From JACKIC01 sp964392305 (GTDB lineage: Bacteria; Planctomycetota; UBA1135; UBA2386), in NCBI GenBank assembly GCA_964392305.1, contig CAYMPV010000015.1, positions 62,001 through 126,000 of the forward strand: DNA of 64,000 nt, written 5' to 3'. The notes below the pieces were generated by a model. That model was not told the DNA's origin. It saw nothing but the letters and a program-made list of their open reading frames with translations, and searched no databases. The position numbers and the translations under genes were made by a program. How positions within the stretch are numbered: position 1 is the first letter of the stretch; each line of letters opens with the position of its first letter. This document shows positions 44,463 to 53,146 of the stretch, piece by piece.

Positions 44463-44917
44463 TGCGCGAGTTCGTAGTTCGTTGCCGGGGCCTCGGCCAG
44501 CGCGGAACCGGGCTGGCGAGAGAAAACCCGGTCGGCGGCCGAAGCCGCCGACCGGACCCTGTTCTTCATCCTGGCGGGATGCCCTTGCGAGCTAGGAGAG
44601 GAGAAATCCCGCCTGAGCCGATTGGCCGCCCCACCGGCGAATGGTGAGGAGACCGCCCAGGTTCGGCTCGAATGCAGAGCAGGGAGCTGTGCGAGTCAAT
44701 GCGTTCCACCCGAAGGCGAACGGGTATCGGAATCTAGGGGTATCCACCTAAAGCCCGCAACCTCATGGACGAGCGATTTCATGGACAGTTGTGCGCCGGC
44801 AGGGGTTCGGGGTCGGGGGTTCTCCCCATGCCCCTCGTCGCCCGCCTGGCCCGGGCCGGTCGCCAACGCCGCGCCGTTCGGTGATGATGCGCGCCCTGTC
44901 CCGCCTCGCCGACCCCG
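44463..44917. other. long structured intergenic region between pduO and the Kelch gene
   Basis: 455 bp without a convincing gene. It contains, on the minus strand, a terminator-like hairpin before pduO (listed separately). Further out, GGCGGGAT (44573-44580) pairs with ATCCCGCC (44606-44613), and GAGCCGA (44615-44621) pairs with TCGGCTC (44663-44669), with an inner CACC/GGTG pair. Together these suggest a folded RNA leader. GAGGAGACCGCCC at 44646-44658 resembles a B12 box, but it reads on the plus strand, away from pduO. I cannot assign a known riboswitch class. Confidence 0.45.
44518..44555 (-). terminator. intrinsic-terminator-like hairpin 56 bp upstream of pduO
   Basis: Read on the minus strand, CCGGTCGGCGGC and its exact complement (12-bp stem, 44528-44555) close a TTCG tetraloop and are followed by GTTTTCTCTC (44518-44527). 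It stands between any upstream promoter and the pduO start, so it fits an attenuator or riboswitch expression platform rather than the end of a gene; no gene ends here on this strand. Confidence 0.6.
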
Positions 44918-46462
44918 ATGTTGCCCACCACCGTCCCTCTTCTGGCCGCCGCGTTGTCCCTGTTCGTCGTGGCGGCCCGCGCCCAGGCGCTCGAGCTCGA
45001 CGTGGTTGGTGGCTCGTCGCCCGGGGCGATGTCGATGGACATCTTCCCGGGCTACTACCCGCTCGAGTTCATGATGGTGGTGCCGTCGTTCCAGTCGGGG
45101 CCGACGCCGTTGTCGGTGTTCGATCCGCAGGATCCGCGCAGCGTCGACATCGGCACCGATCTGCTGTCGAACGCGTGGCTGGGTGGTTGCGGTCTCGATC
45201 TGCACATGCGGCTCGGGCCGTTCCAACTCGGCGCGGCGCCGGCGCTGCAGGATCTGGCGATCTACTTCCAGGCGCTCACGCTGCTCGGCGGGCCGACGAT
45301 CATCGATCGCATCAGCAACCCGGCGGCGTTCCGGCTCGGCAACGCCGGCGCGTTCCGACAGCGGTTCGCGTTCACCGTCGACGACCGCGCCTTCGGCGTG
45401 GTGCTGCCGCGTTCCGATCGGCGCTGGATGGTGGTCGGCGGCGGCCGCGGGCAGTTGCTCGCGCAGAACGCTCACGCGACCACCGACGTCTACGACCCGC
45501 TCAGTGACACGTTCTCGGCGGGGCCGCTGTTGACCACGCCGCGTTCGCTGCACACCGCGACGCAACTGAACGACGGGCGCTGGTTGATCACGGGCGGCGT
45601 CAACCAGACCAACGACCCGCAGGCGCTGTGTGAGATCTACGATCCGGTGCTGGACACGTTCTCGGCGTGCGCGCCGATGGGCACGCCGCGCATGGGGCAC
45701 ACCGCGTCGCTGTTGCCGAACGGCAAGGTGCTGATCACCGGCGGCCTGCAGGCGGTGAGCGTGACGCCGACGCAGCTGCAGGCGGTGCGCGACGCCGTCG
45801 ACAGCACCGAGCTCTACGATCCGGTGCTGGACAGCTGGACGCCTGGCCCCAACCTGCGCACGCCGCGCGCCGCGCACGCGGCGATCACGCGGCCCGACGG
45901 CAAGGTGTTGCTGCTCGGCGGCATCAGCTGGGACAGCGTGATCATCATCGGTTGGCTGCCGGCCGTGCGGGCCACCTGTGACCTCTACGATCCGGTTGCC
46001 AACACCATCGTCGCCGGTCCGTCGATGGCGACGACGCGTTCGATGTCCGATCCGATCGATCTGGGCAACGGCCGCTGGTTGCTCGCCGGCGGCATCAGTT
46101 CGTTGACGTTGGCCAACCTCGGCACGCCGACCGCCAACGCCGAGATCTACGACGCGGTGGCCAACACCTGGACGTCGGTCGGCGCGATGGCGACCGCGCG
46201 CGGCAACCACAAGGGCTTTGCGCTCGGCGGCGGCCGGTTCCTGCTGGCGGGCGGCGGCAACGGCACGATCCTGAGCCCGGTGGCCCTGTCGTCGTGTGAG
46301 GTGTTCATGGCCGCCACCAACACCTTCGCGCCCGGGCCGGCGTTGACCTCGGCGCGCGCTGGCGCGGCGGCGTTCCTGACGCCGCAGGGGCAGGTGCAGT
46401 TCTTCGGGGGCGCGACGACCGGCGGTTCGATCACGAACTCGACCGAGTGGTACTACTTCTGA
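44918..46462 (+). CDS. secreted Kelch-repeat protein
   Basis: 514 residues with a signal peptide (LLAAALSLFVVAARA). A first domain of about 150 residues ends in a stretch shared with the family (LQDLAIYFQALTL, comparable to the C-terminal module, here near the N-terminus). From about residue 165 to the end there are six or so Kelch repeats, each with MVVGGGRG-, LITGGVNQ-, LITGGLQA-, LLLGGISW- or LLAGGGNG-type Gly pairs followed by Y/V-DP units (VYDPLSDTF, IYDPVLDTFSA). This folds as a Kelch/galactose oxidase-like propeller; no copper ligands are evident. Its 3' end overlaps the next gene by 16 bp. Confidence 0.87.
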   Translation: MLPTTVPLLAAALSLFVVAARAQALELDVVGGSSPGAMSMDIFPGYYPLEFMMVVPSFQSGPTPLSVFDPQDPRSVDIGTDLLSNAWLGGCGLDLHMRLGPFQLGAAPALQDLAIYFQALTLLGGPTIIDRISNPAAFRLGNAGAFRQRFAFTVDDRAFGVVLPRSDRRWMVVGGGRGQLLAQNAHATTDVYDPLSDTFSAGPLLTTPRSLHTATQLNDGRWLITGGVNQTNDPQALCEIYDPVLDTFSACAPMGTPRMGHTASLLPNGKVLITGGLQAVSVTPTQLQAVRDAVDSTELYDPVLDSWTPGPNLRTPRAAHAAITRPDGKVLLLGGISWDSVIIIGWLPAVRATCDLYDPVANTIVAGPSMATTRSMSDPIDLGNGRWLLAGGISSLTLANLGTPTANAEIYDAVANTWTSVGAMATARGNHKGFALGGGRFLLAGGGNGTILSPVALSSCEVFMAATNTFAPGPALTSARAGAAAFLTPQGQVQFFGGATTGGSITNSTEWYYF

Positions 46463-47211
46463 ACCGCGACCACCCGTTCCTGGTGCAGCTCGGCGCCCGC
46501 GTGCGCGCGTTGCGCAAGCAGCGCGGCTGGAGCCGGCGCGACCTCGCCGCGCGCACCGACATCAGCGAACGTTTCCTCGCCGACGTCGAAGCGGGCAGCG
46601 CCAATCCATCGGTGCTGCGCCTCTTGACGCTCGCGGCGGCGTTCGAGCTCGAGCTGCAGGCGCTGCTCACGCAGCCCGTGCCCGACACGTCGCTGCACGT
46701 CGCGTTGCTCGGCTTGCGCGGCGCCGGCAAGAGCACTGTCGGGCCGCTGCTCGCGGCGCGCATGGGCTGCGCGTTCGTCGAACTCGACGGGCGTATCGAG
46801 GCGACCACCGGACTGCAGATCGGTGAGATCTTCCAGATGCACGGCGAGGCCTACTACCGGGCAACCGAACGTTCGGTGCTCGCGCACGAACTCGCGGGGC
46901 CGCCGGCGGTGCTCGCCGTGGGCGGTGGCCTGGTCACCGATCCCCACAGCTTCTCGCTGCTGCGCTCGCGCGCGCGCACCGTGTGGTTGCGTGCCGAACC
47001 CGAGGAACACTGGCAGCGCGTGCTGGCGCAGGGCGACACCCGGCCGATGGCCGACAACGACCGCGCGTTCGTCGATCTGCGCCGCATCCTCGACGATCGT
47101 GAGCCGCTCTACCGGCTCGCCGACGTCGTCGTCGACACGTCGCAGCGCGGCATCGACGAGGTCGTCGAGTTGGTCGAGCGCGCGCTGGCCGCAGCCGGCG
47201 ACCTGGCGTGA
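46447..47211 (+). CDS. XRE-type HTH fused to shikimate kinase-like domain (BzdR/BoxR-like)
   Basis: 254 residues from a GTG that overlaps the Kelch gene. Residues about 14-70 are an XRE helix-turn-helix (VRALRKQRGWSRRDLAART, ISERFLADVEAGSANPS). From 83 a shikimate kinase fold: LLGLRGAGKSTVG as P-loop, FVELDGRIEATTGLQIGEIF, GEAYYRATE, VLAVGGGLV, and a lid-like RPMADN. The same HTH-AroK arrangement occurs in BzdR/BoxR regulators of anaerobic and aerobic benzoate catabolism, where the kinase-like domain binds benzoyl-CoA. No benzoate genes are visible here, so it may instead be a working shikimate kinase or another ligand-sensing regulator. Confidence 0.88.
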   Translation: MVLLLNRDHPFLVQLGARVRALRKQRGWSRRDLAARTDISERFLADVEAGSANPSVLRLLTLAAAFELELQALLTQPVPDTSLHVALLGLRGAGKSTVGPLLAARMGCAFVELDGRIEATTGLQIGEIFQMHGEAYYRATERSVLAHELAGPPAVLAVGGGLVTDPHSFSLLRSRARTVWLRAEPEEHWQRVLAQGDTRPMADNDRAFVDLRRILDDREPLYRLADVVVDTSQRGIDEVVELVERALAAAGDLA

Positions 47212-47215
47212 GCGT

Positions 47216-47605
47216 TCACAGCTCGGGTGGCAGCTGGTCGGGCACGGCCGCGTCGTTGCGTACCAGCACGAGGATCGCGCCGTAGGGCACGACCAGGAAC
47301 GGTTCGTCCTCGAAGGTGATCTCGATCGCCGCCTTGCGGAAGAACAGCGCAGTGTCGCCGACGCGGACCTGCATCGGCAGGAAACGCGGCGTGCGGTAGC
47401 CGTCCTTCCACGGCTCCTGCTCGTCGTGCGGCGGCGGCAGCGGTGTGCCGGGGCCCATCGCCACCACCGTGCCGGCGCGAACCTCTTCCTTCTCGACCAC
47501 GCCGGGCGGCAGGAACAGGCCCACCTTGGTCATGGTCTCGGTCTTGGTTGGTTCGACCAGCACGCGGTCGCCGACCACGAGCAGTTGTTTCTTGCCGCGC
47601 TTCAT
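47216..47605 (-). CDS. GroES/Cpn10-like protein
   Basis: 129 residues. LLVVGDRVLVEPTKTETMTK, VGLFLPPG, VRAGTVVAMGPG, VRVGDTALFFRKAAIEITFEDEPFLVV split by short loops, then YGAILVLV follow the order of GroES strands. It is about 30 residues longer than typical GroES because of an insertion after VAMGPG (a PPPHDEQEPWKDGYRTPRF segment) and a C-terminal tail. No groEL lies alongside, so it may be a divergent extra copy. Start taken at the ATG opening KRGKKQ, as in the family. Confidence 0.85.
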   Translation of the reverse strand: MKRGKKQLLVVGDRVLVEPTKTETMTKVGLFLPPGVVEKEEVRAGTVVAMGPGTPLPPPHDEQEPWKDGYRTPRFLPMQVRVGDTALFFRKAAIEITFEDEPFLVVPYGAILVLVRNDAAVPDQLPPEL

Positions 47606-47678
47606 GGGGGATCGCGGCAGAGTAGGACATGGTCCGGGCTTTCGCATCCCGGTTGCCTGTTGCCGCGAACCTCCGACC

Positions 47679-49148
<1,470 letters not shown>

Positions 49149-49242
49149 GGCGACGCGTTCGGCGTCCCCGCAGTTCGGCCCGGTTGTAGTCGTGGGCGAT
49201 CCGCGGTCACCTGCGGTCGGCGCGTTGCGCCACGGAGACCCC

Positions 49243-50517
49243 ATGAAACGGCACCCGCGTAAGGTCGGCGCAAGGAACATGCATCCCGAGTCCTTGATGA
49301 TGAGCCACGGCTACGACCCGCAGCTCTCCGAGGGCGCGATCAAGTCGCCGATCTTCATGACGTCGACGTTCGTGTTCAAGACGGCCGAGGAGGGCAAGAG
49401 CTTCTTCGAGGTCGCCTACGGGCTGCGCGAGAAGCGGCCGCGCGAGAAGCTGGGGCTGATCTACAGCCGGCTCAACAACCCGGACATCGAGATCCTCGAG
49501 GACCGATTGAAGTTGTGGGACGGCGCCGAGGCCTGCGCCGTATTCCAGAGCGGCATGGCGGCGATCGCGACGACGATGCTGGCGCTGCTGCGGCCTGGCG
49601 ACATCGTGCTGCACAGCGTGCCCGTCTACGGCGGCACCGACTATCTGCTCTACCACATCCTGCCGCAGTGGGGCGTGCGGGCGGTGGGCTTCCGGGCCAG
49701 CGACGGCACCGCCGGTCTGGAGCGCGCGTTCGCAGAACTGGGCGAGGATGCCGCCAAGGTCGCGGTGACCCACGTCGAGACGCCGGCGAACCCGACGAAC
49801 GGCCTGGTCGACATCGCGGCGGCCGCGCGGCTCGCGCGCCGACATTCGCGCGGTGATCGACCCGTGCGGGTCGTCGTCGACAACACCTTCCTCGGCCCGC
49901 TGTGGCAGCACCCCTTGGCCCACGGCGCCGACGTCGTGATCTATTCGGCGACCAAGTTCATCGGCGGCCACAGCGACGTGATCGCCGGTGCGGTGCTCGG
50001 CAGCAATGCGGTGCTCGAACCGATCCGCACGCACCGCACGATCCTGGGCACGATGTGCGGACCGTGGACGGCCTGGTTGCTGATGCGCAGCCTCGAGACC
50101 CTCAAGCTGCGCATGACCAGCGCGATGAAGAACGCGCGTTACGTCGCGGACTTCCTGGCCGATCACCCCAAGGTGCGCAAGGTCCACTATCTCGGTCATC
50201 TGCGCGCGGGTGATCCGCAGTACGACATCTATCAGCGACAGTGCCTGGGGCCTGGCTCGATGATCTCGTTCGAGGTCGTCGGCGGTGAAGCCGAGGCGTT
50301 CGCCATGCTCAACGCGTTGCAGTTGGTCAAACTCGCGGTCAGCCTCGGCGGCACCGAGTCGCTCGCCGAGCACCCGGCGACCATGACGCATTCGGACATC
50401 GCGGTCGAGGACCAGCTCGCGATGGGCATCACGCCGGCGATGGTGCGACTGTCGGTCGGGGTCGAGCATCCCGAGGACACCATCGCGGACCTCGAGCAGG
50501 CGCTCGCGGCGATGTGA
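49243..50517 (+). CDS. Cys/Met metabolism PLP-dependent enzyme (cystathionine gamma-synthase / methionine gamma-lyase family)
   Basis: 424 residues. A GGAG 5 nt before ATG 49243 supports this start. LSEGAIKSPIFMTSTFVF, YSRLNNPDIEILEDRL, CAVFQSGMAAIAT, VYGGTDYLL, VETPANPTNGLVDI, VVDNTFLGPLWQHPL and YSATKFIGGHSD with the Schiff-base Lys238 define fold type I of the Cys/Met-metabolism family. SLGGTESLAEHPATMTHS and RLSVGVEHPEDTIADL complete it. Which of gamma-synthase, gamma-lyase, beta-lyase or O-acetylhomoserine sulfhydrylase it is cannot be settled from motifs alone. A cluster partner is not apparent. Confidence 0.92.
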   Translation: MKRHPRKVGARNMHPESLMMSHGYDPQLSEGAIKSPIFMTSTFVFKTAEEGKSFFEVAYGLREKRPREKLGLIYSRLNNPDIEILEDRLKLWDGAEACAVFQSGMAAIATTMLALLRPGDIVLHSVPVYGGTDYLLYHILPQWGVRAVGFRASDGTAGLERAFAELGEDAAKVAVTHVETPANPTNGLVDIAAAARLARRHSRGDRPVRVVVDNTFLGPLWQHPLAHGADVVIYSATKFIGGHSDVIAGAVLGSNAVLEPIRTHRTILGTMCGPWTAWLLMRSLETLKLRMTSAMKNARYVADFLADHPKVRKVHYLGHLRAGDPQYDIYQRQCLGPGSMISFEVVGGEAEAFAMLNALQLVKLAVSLGGTESLAEHPATMTHSDIAVEDQLAMGITPAMVRLSVGVEHPEDTIADLEQALAAM

Positions 50518-50585
50518 GGTGGGGTGGAACGGCGCGGCGCGGGAGCAGAGGTGCAACCGCGTGCGGTGGTGGGGATGATGCGCTG

Positions 50586-51545
50586 ATGCGCTGCCCGCTC
50601 GTCCTGTTCTCGTGCTTCGTGTTGGCCGGGTGTGGCGCGGCGCCAGAGGGGCGCGAGCAGCCTTTGCCAGGCCACCGGGTGCTGCTGCAGGGTGAGGGGC
50701 GTCTGGTGATCCTCGATCGGCAGGGGCAGGTCGAATGGGAGATGCCGTGGGGCGGCATCCACGATGTGCAACGCCTCGCCGACGGCCATCTGCTCGTGCA
50801 GCAGGGCGGCAGCAAACTCGTCGAGATCGATCCGCAGCGGCGTGAAGTGGTGTGGAGCTACGACGCGGCGACCGCCAACGGCAACGCCGGTGAGCGAGTC
50901 GAGGTGCATTCGTTCCAGCCGCTGCCCGATGGTCATGTCCTGATCGCCGAGAGCGGGCCCGGTCGGCTGATCGAGATCGACCGCCAGGGGCGGCTGCTGC
51001 GTGAGGTCAAGATGCACGTGTTGCGTCCCGACGCGCACCGCGATACGCGGCTGGTGCGGCGGCTGGCGAACGGCAACGTGCTCGTCTGCCACGAAGGGGA
51101 CGGCTGCGTTCGCGAATACGACTGGGGCAGCGGCGAGGTCGTGTGGCAGTTCGAAGTGCCGCTGTTCGGCCAGGAACCCAGGGGCGGGCACGGTCCCGAA
51201 GCGTTCGGCAACGCGGTGTTCGGGGCGCTGCGGCTGCCGACGGGCAACACCCTGGTCGCGACCGGCAACGGCCACAGCGTGCTCGAAGTCGACCCGCAGG
51301 GGCAGATCGTCTGGACGCTGCGGCAGCGCGACCTTCCCGGCATCGTGCTGGCGTGGGTCACGACGCTCGAGGTGCTGGCGAACGGCAACTACGTGATCGG
51401 CAACTGCCACGCGGGGCCGGGGCAGCCGGTGCTGATCGAGATCGAACCGCGCAGCAAGCGGGTGGTGTGGCAGCTCGACGCGTTCGAGCGCTTCGGCAAC
51501 TCGGTGTCGAACTCGATGCTGCTGGACGAGGTGACGCTGCGGTGA
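50586..51545 (+). CDS. beta-propeller lipoprotein (arylsulfotransferase/PQQ-like)
   Basis: 319 residues. Lipoprotein signal CPLVLFSCFVLAGC. The body repeats a unit of about 45 residues: LADGHLLVQQGGSKLVEID, LPDGHVLIAESGPGRLIEID, LANGNVLVCHEGDGCVREYD, LPTGNTLVATGNGHSVLEVD and VLANGNYVIGNCHAG, each followed by G..VW. This is like arylsulfotransferase (ASST) or PQQ-type propellers. I see no catalytic His assignable. The ATG at 50586 is preferred over an in-frame GTG further upstream, because it opens the lipobox peptide. Confidence 0.85.
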   Translation: MRCPLVLFSCFVLAGCGAAPEGREQPLPGHRVLLQGEGRLVILDRQGQVEWEMPWGGIHDVQRLADGHLLVQQGGSKLVEIDPQRREVVWSYDAATANGNAGERVEVHSFQPLPDGHVLIAESGPGRLIEIDRQGRLLREVKMHVLRPDAHRDTRLVRRLANGNVLVCHEGDGCVREYDWGSGEVVWQFEVPLFGQEPRGGHGPEAFGNAVFGALRLPTGNTLVATGNGHSVLEVDPQGQIVWTLRQRDLPGIVLAWVTTLEVLANGNYVIGNCHAGPGQPVLIEIEPRSKRVVWQLDAFERFGNSVSNSMLLDEVTLR

Positions 51546-51654
51546 GGGTGCGGTGAGGGTGTGTGGGAGGGGCGGCGGGTTGTGGTTTGTACCCGGTTCG
51601 GTACGCAACACGGCTGGAGCGGGTCGGATCAGTTGGCTACGCTCCGCGGCGCGT

Positions 51655-51731
51655 GCGCCCGTAGCTCAGTTGGATAGAGCATCGCTTTCCTAAAGCGGGG
51701 GTCGCAGGTTCGATTCCTGCCGGGCGTACCA
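51655..51731 (+). tRNA. tRNA-Arg (anticodon CCT)
   Basis: A complete 77-nt cloverleaf. The acceptor GCGCCCG pairs with CGGGCGT; the D arm is GCTCAGTTGGATAGAGC; the anticodon stem TCGCT/AGCGG encloses loop TTCCTAA with CCT at the anticodon positions; the T arm is GCAGG-TTCGATT-CCTGC. The discriminator is A and the CCA end is encoded. Confidence 0.96.
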
Positions 51732-51847
51732 GTGTTTGTCGGCCCCCCGGGTCAACGTGGCTCCACGGGTTGCGCCGTACACGAAACCGCCCCGCGGGTG
51801 CGGGGCGGTCATCGCGAGGTTTGCGCCGTCACGAGGACGGCCAACGC

Positions 51848-52135
51848 TCACTGACCCTGAGGGATGCTGTTCTGGTTGGTGAACGCCTCGGGCTTGCTGA
51901 TCGGGTTCTCGCCGCCCCAGAACTCGATCGAGTTGAAGATCAGGGCGTCGCCGATCGAGGCGACTGCATACACCGGGATGATGTAGAGCCCGATGTAGAC
52001 CAGTTCGTTCAGGAACTTCGAGTCGGAGACCCGTGAGTTCCACGAAGCGACCGAGTTGAAAGCGTTGTAGGGACCGACGCACGAGGTCGTGCCGAGGGCG
52101 GCGACCATCGCGATGGCAGTGAGCGTCTTCTTCAT
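51848..52135 (-). CDS. DUF3332 family small lipoprotein
   Basis: 95 residues. MKKTLTAIAMVAALGTTSC is a lipoprotein signal. The rest matches the DUF3332 pattern: CVGPYNAFNSVASWN, KFLNELVYIGLYIIPVYAVASIGDALIFNSIEFW split by a hydrophobic helix, and GGENPIS. These are small membrane-associated lipoproteins of unknown function. AAGAG upstream of the ATG is a plausible ribosome binding site. Stand-alone gene downstream of the tRNA on the opposite strand. Confidence 0.88.
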   Translation of the reverse strand: MKKTLTAIAMVAALGTTSCVGPYNAFNSVASWNSRVSDSKFLNELVYIGLYIIPVYAVASIGDALIFNSIEFWGGENPISKPEAFTNQNSIPQGQ

Positions 52136-52240
52136 GTTCGTTTCTCTTGGCACCAGGAATGTGGTGGAAGCGCCCATGAGAACGACATCTCGGGCTCGAA
52201 ACAAGCGCGAAGATGCGGCCGGTGGGGTGTGGAAACCTGT

Positions 52241-52846
52241 TCAGGTGGCCAGCTTGTCGCCGCGCAGCACGAAGGCGGGTGGGAAGTTGCGGGTCACGAG
52301 GCGGCCGATCGAGAAGGTGTCGAAGGTCTCGGCCATGAGTCGCCGCAACCGACGCGCGCTCTCGAGGGGATAGGACTGCAGGTAGCTGAAGGTGCGGAAC
52401 GAGCCCCCCGGTGTCAGCACCTCGTAGGCCTGGCGCACGATGTGCTCCATGGTCGGCAGCAGGATCAGCGGCAGGCCGGAGACGATCACCTTGGGATCGG
52501 GCAGACGGTGCTCGGCGAGCAGGCGCTGCACGTCCTCGACCTGGGCGGTGGCGAAGGTCAGTTCGGGCCAGCGTTGCTGCAGGATCGCGCAGAAACCGGG
52601 TTCCCGTTCGATCCCCAGATACCGCAGCTCCGGTTCTCGCTGCAGGCGGTCGCGGATCGAGCGGGTCAATGACCCGGTGCCGGCGCCGTATTCGACGATC
52701 ACGTCGTCGCCGCGCAGGTCGAGGTCGACGAGCATCGCGTCGCCGAGGTGTCGGGTGCTCGGGCAGAGCGCGCCGACTTCGCGCGGATTGCTGAGGAAAC
52801 GGCGGAAGAAGAACATGCCGCGGGCGCTGGCGGTGGTCGCTGTCAT
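52241..52846 (-). CDS. phospholipid N-methyltransferase-like SAM-dependent methyltransferase (PmtA-like)
   Basis: 201 residues. MFFFRRFLSNPREVGALCPST is the N-terminal pattern of PmtA-type phospholipid methyltransferases; VIVEYGAGTGSLT is the SAM-binding motif I, VSGLPLILLP corresponds to the conserved post-motif strand, and EVLTPGGSFRTFSYLQSYPL follows. PmtA methylates phosphatidylethanolamine toward phosphatidylcholine. Phosphatidylserine decarboxylase, which makes PE, lies about 5 kb away in the same region, which fits. The ATG at 52846 is chosen because the open frame upstream is Arg-rich and unlike the family. Confidence 0.82.
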   Translation of the reverse strand: MTATTASARGMFFFRRFLSNPREVGALCPSTRHLGDAMLVDLDLRGDDVIVEYGAGTGSLTRSIRDRLQREPELRYLGIEREPGFCAILQQRWPELTFATAQVEDVQRLLAEHRLPDPKVIVSGLPLILLPTMEHIVRQAYEVLTPGGSFRTFSYLQSYPLESARRLRRLMAETFDTFSIGRLVTRNFPPAFVLRGDKLAT

Positions 52847-53146
52847 CGGCTCCTCGAGGTGGTCTGGGCGGCGACGCGGCGCCGCCGACGACGGGGCGAG
52901 CGTATGGTCTTTCGCGGCGGTCACCATCGCGTCGGCACGCATCCGTGGCTGCGCGACGTTTCTTGTTGCGCTGCTGTCCGACCCTGAATCCCGGCCCGGT
53001 TCCATCTTCGCCGTGAACAGACGGCGCGCCCCCGTGCTTGTTCGCCGAGCTGCGGTTGCTCGGCCCGAGCGCGCGTCGACGGCGCGATCGCGCCGCACTC
53101 CTCAGACGCCCCGGTGTCTTCGCAAACCGGCAAGGAATCCGTACCG
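52847..53146. other. divergent intergenic region, nothing recognised
   Basis: 300 bp between the methyltransferase gene and the PHP-glycosyltransferase gene, which point away from each other. It should hold both promoters, but I see no consensus boxes or hairpins. AAGGAA at 53132-53137 is the probable ribosome binding site of the gene starting at 53147. Confidence 0.5.

Noticed and set aside
44641..44660. Cobalamin riboswitch on the plus strand
   Set aside because: Only a B12-box-like string is convincing. The orientation points away from pduO and the other conserved segments do not line up, so I list the region as structured but unassigned.
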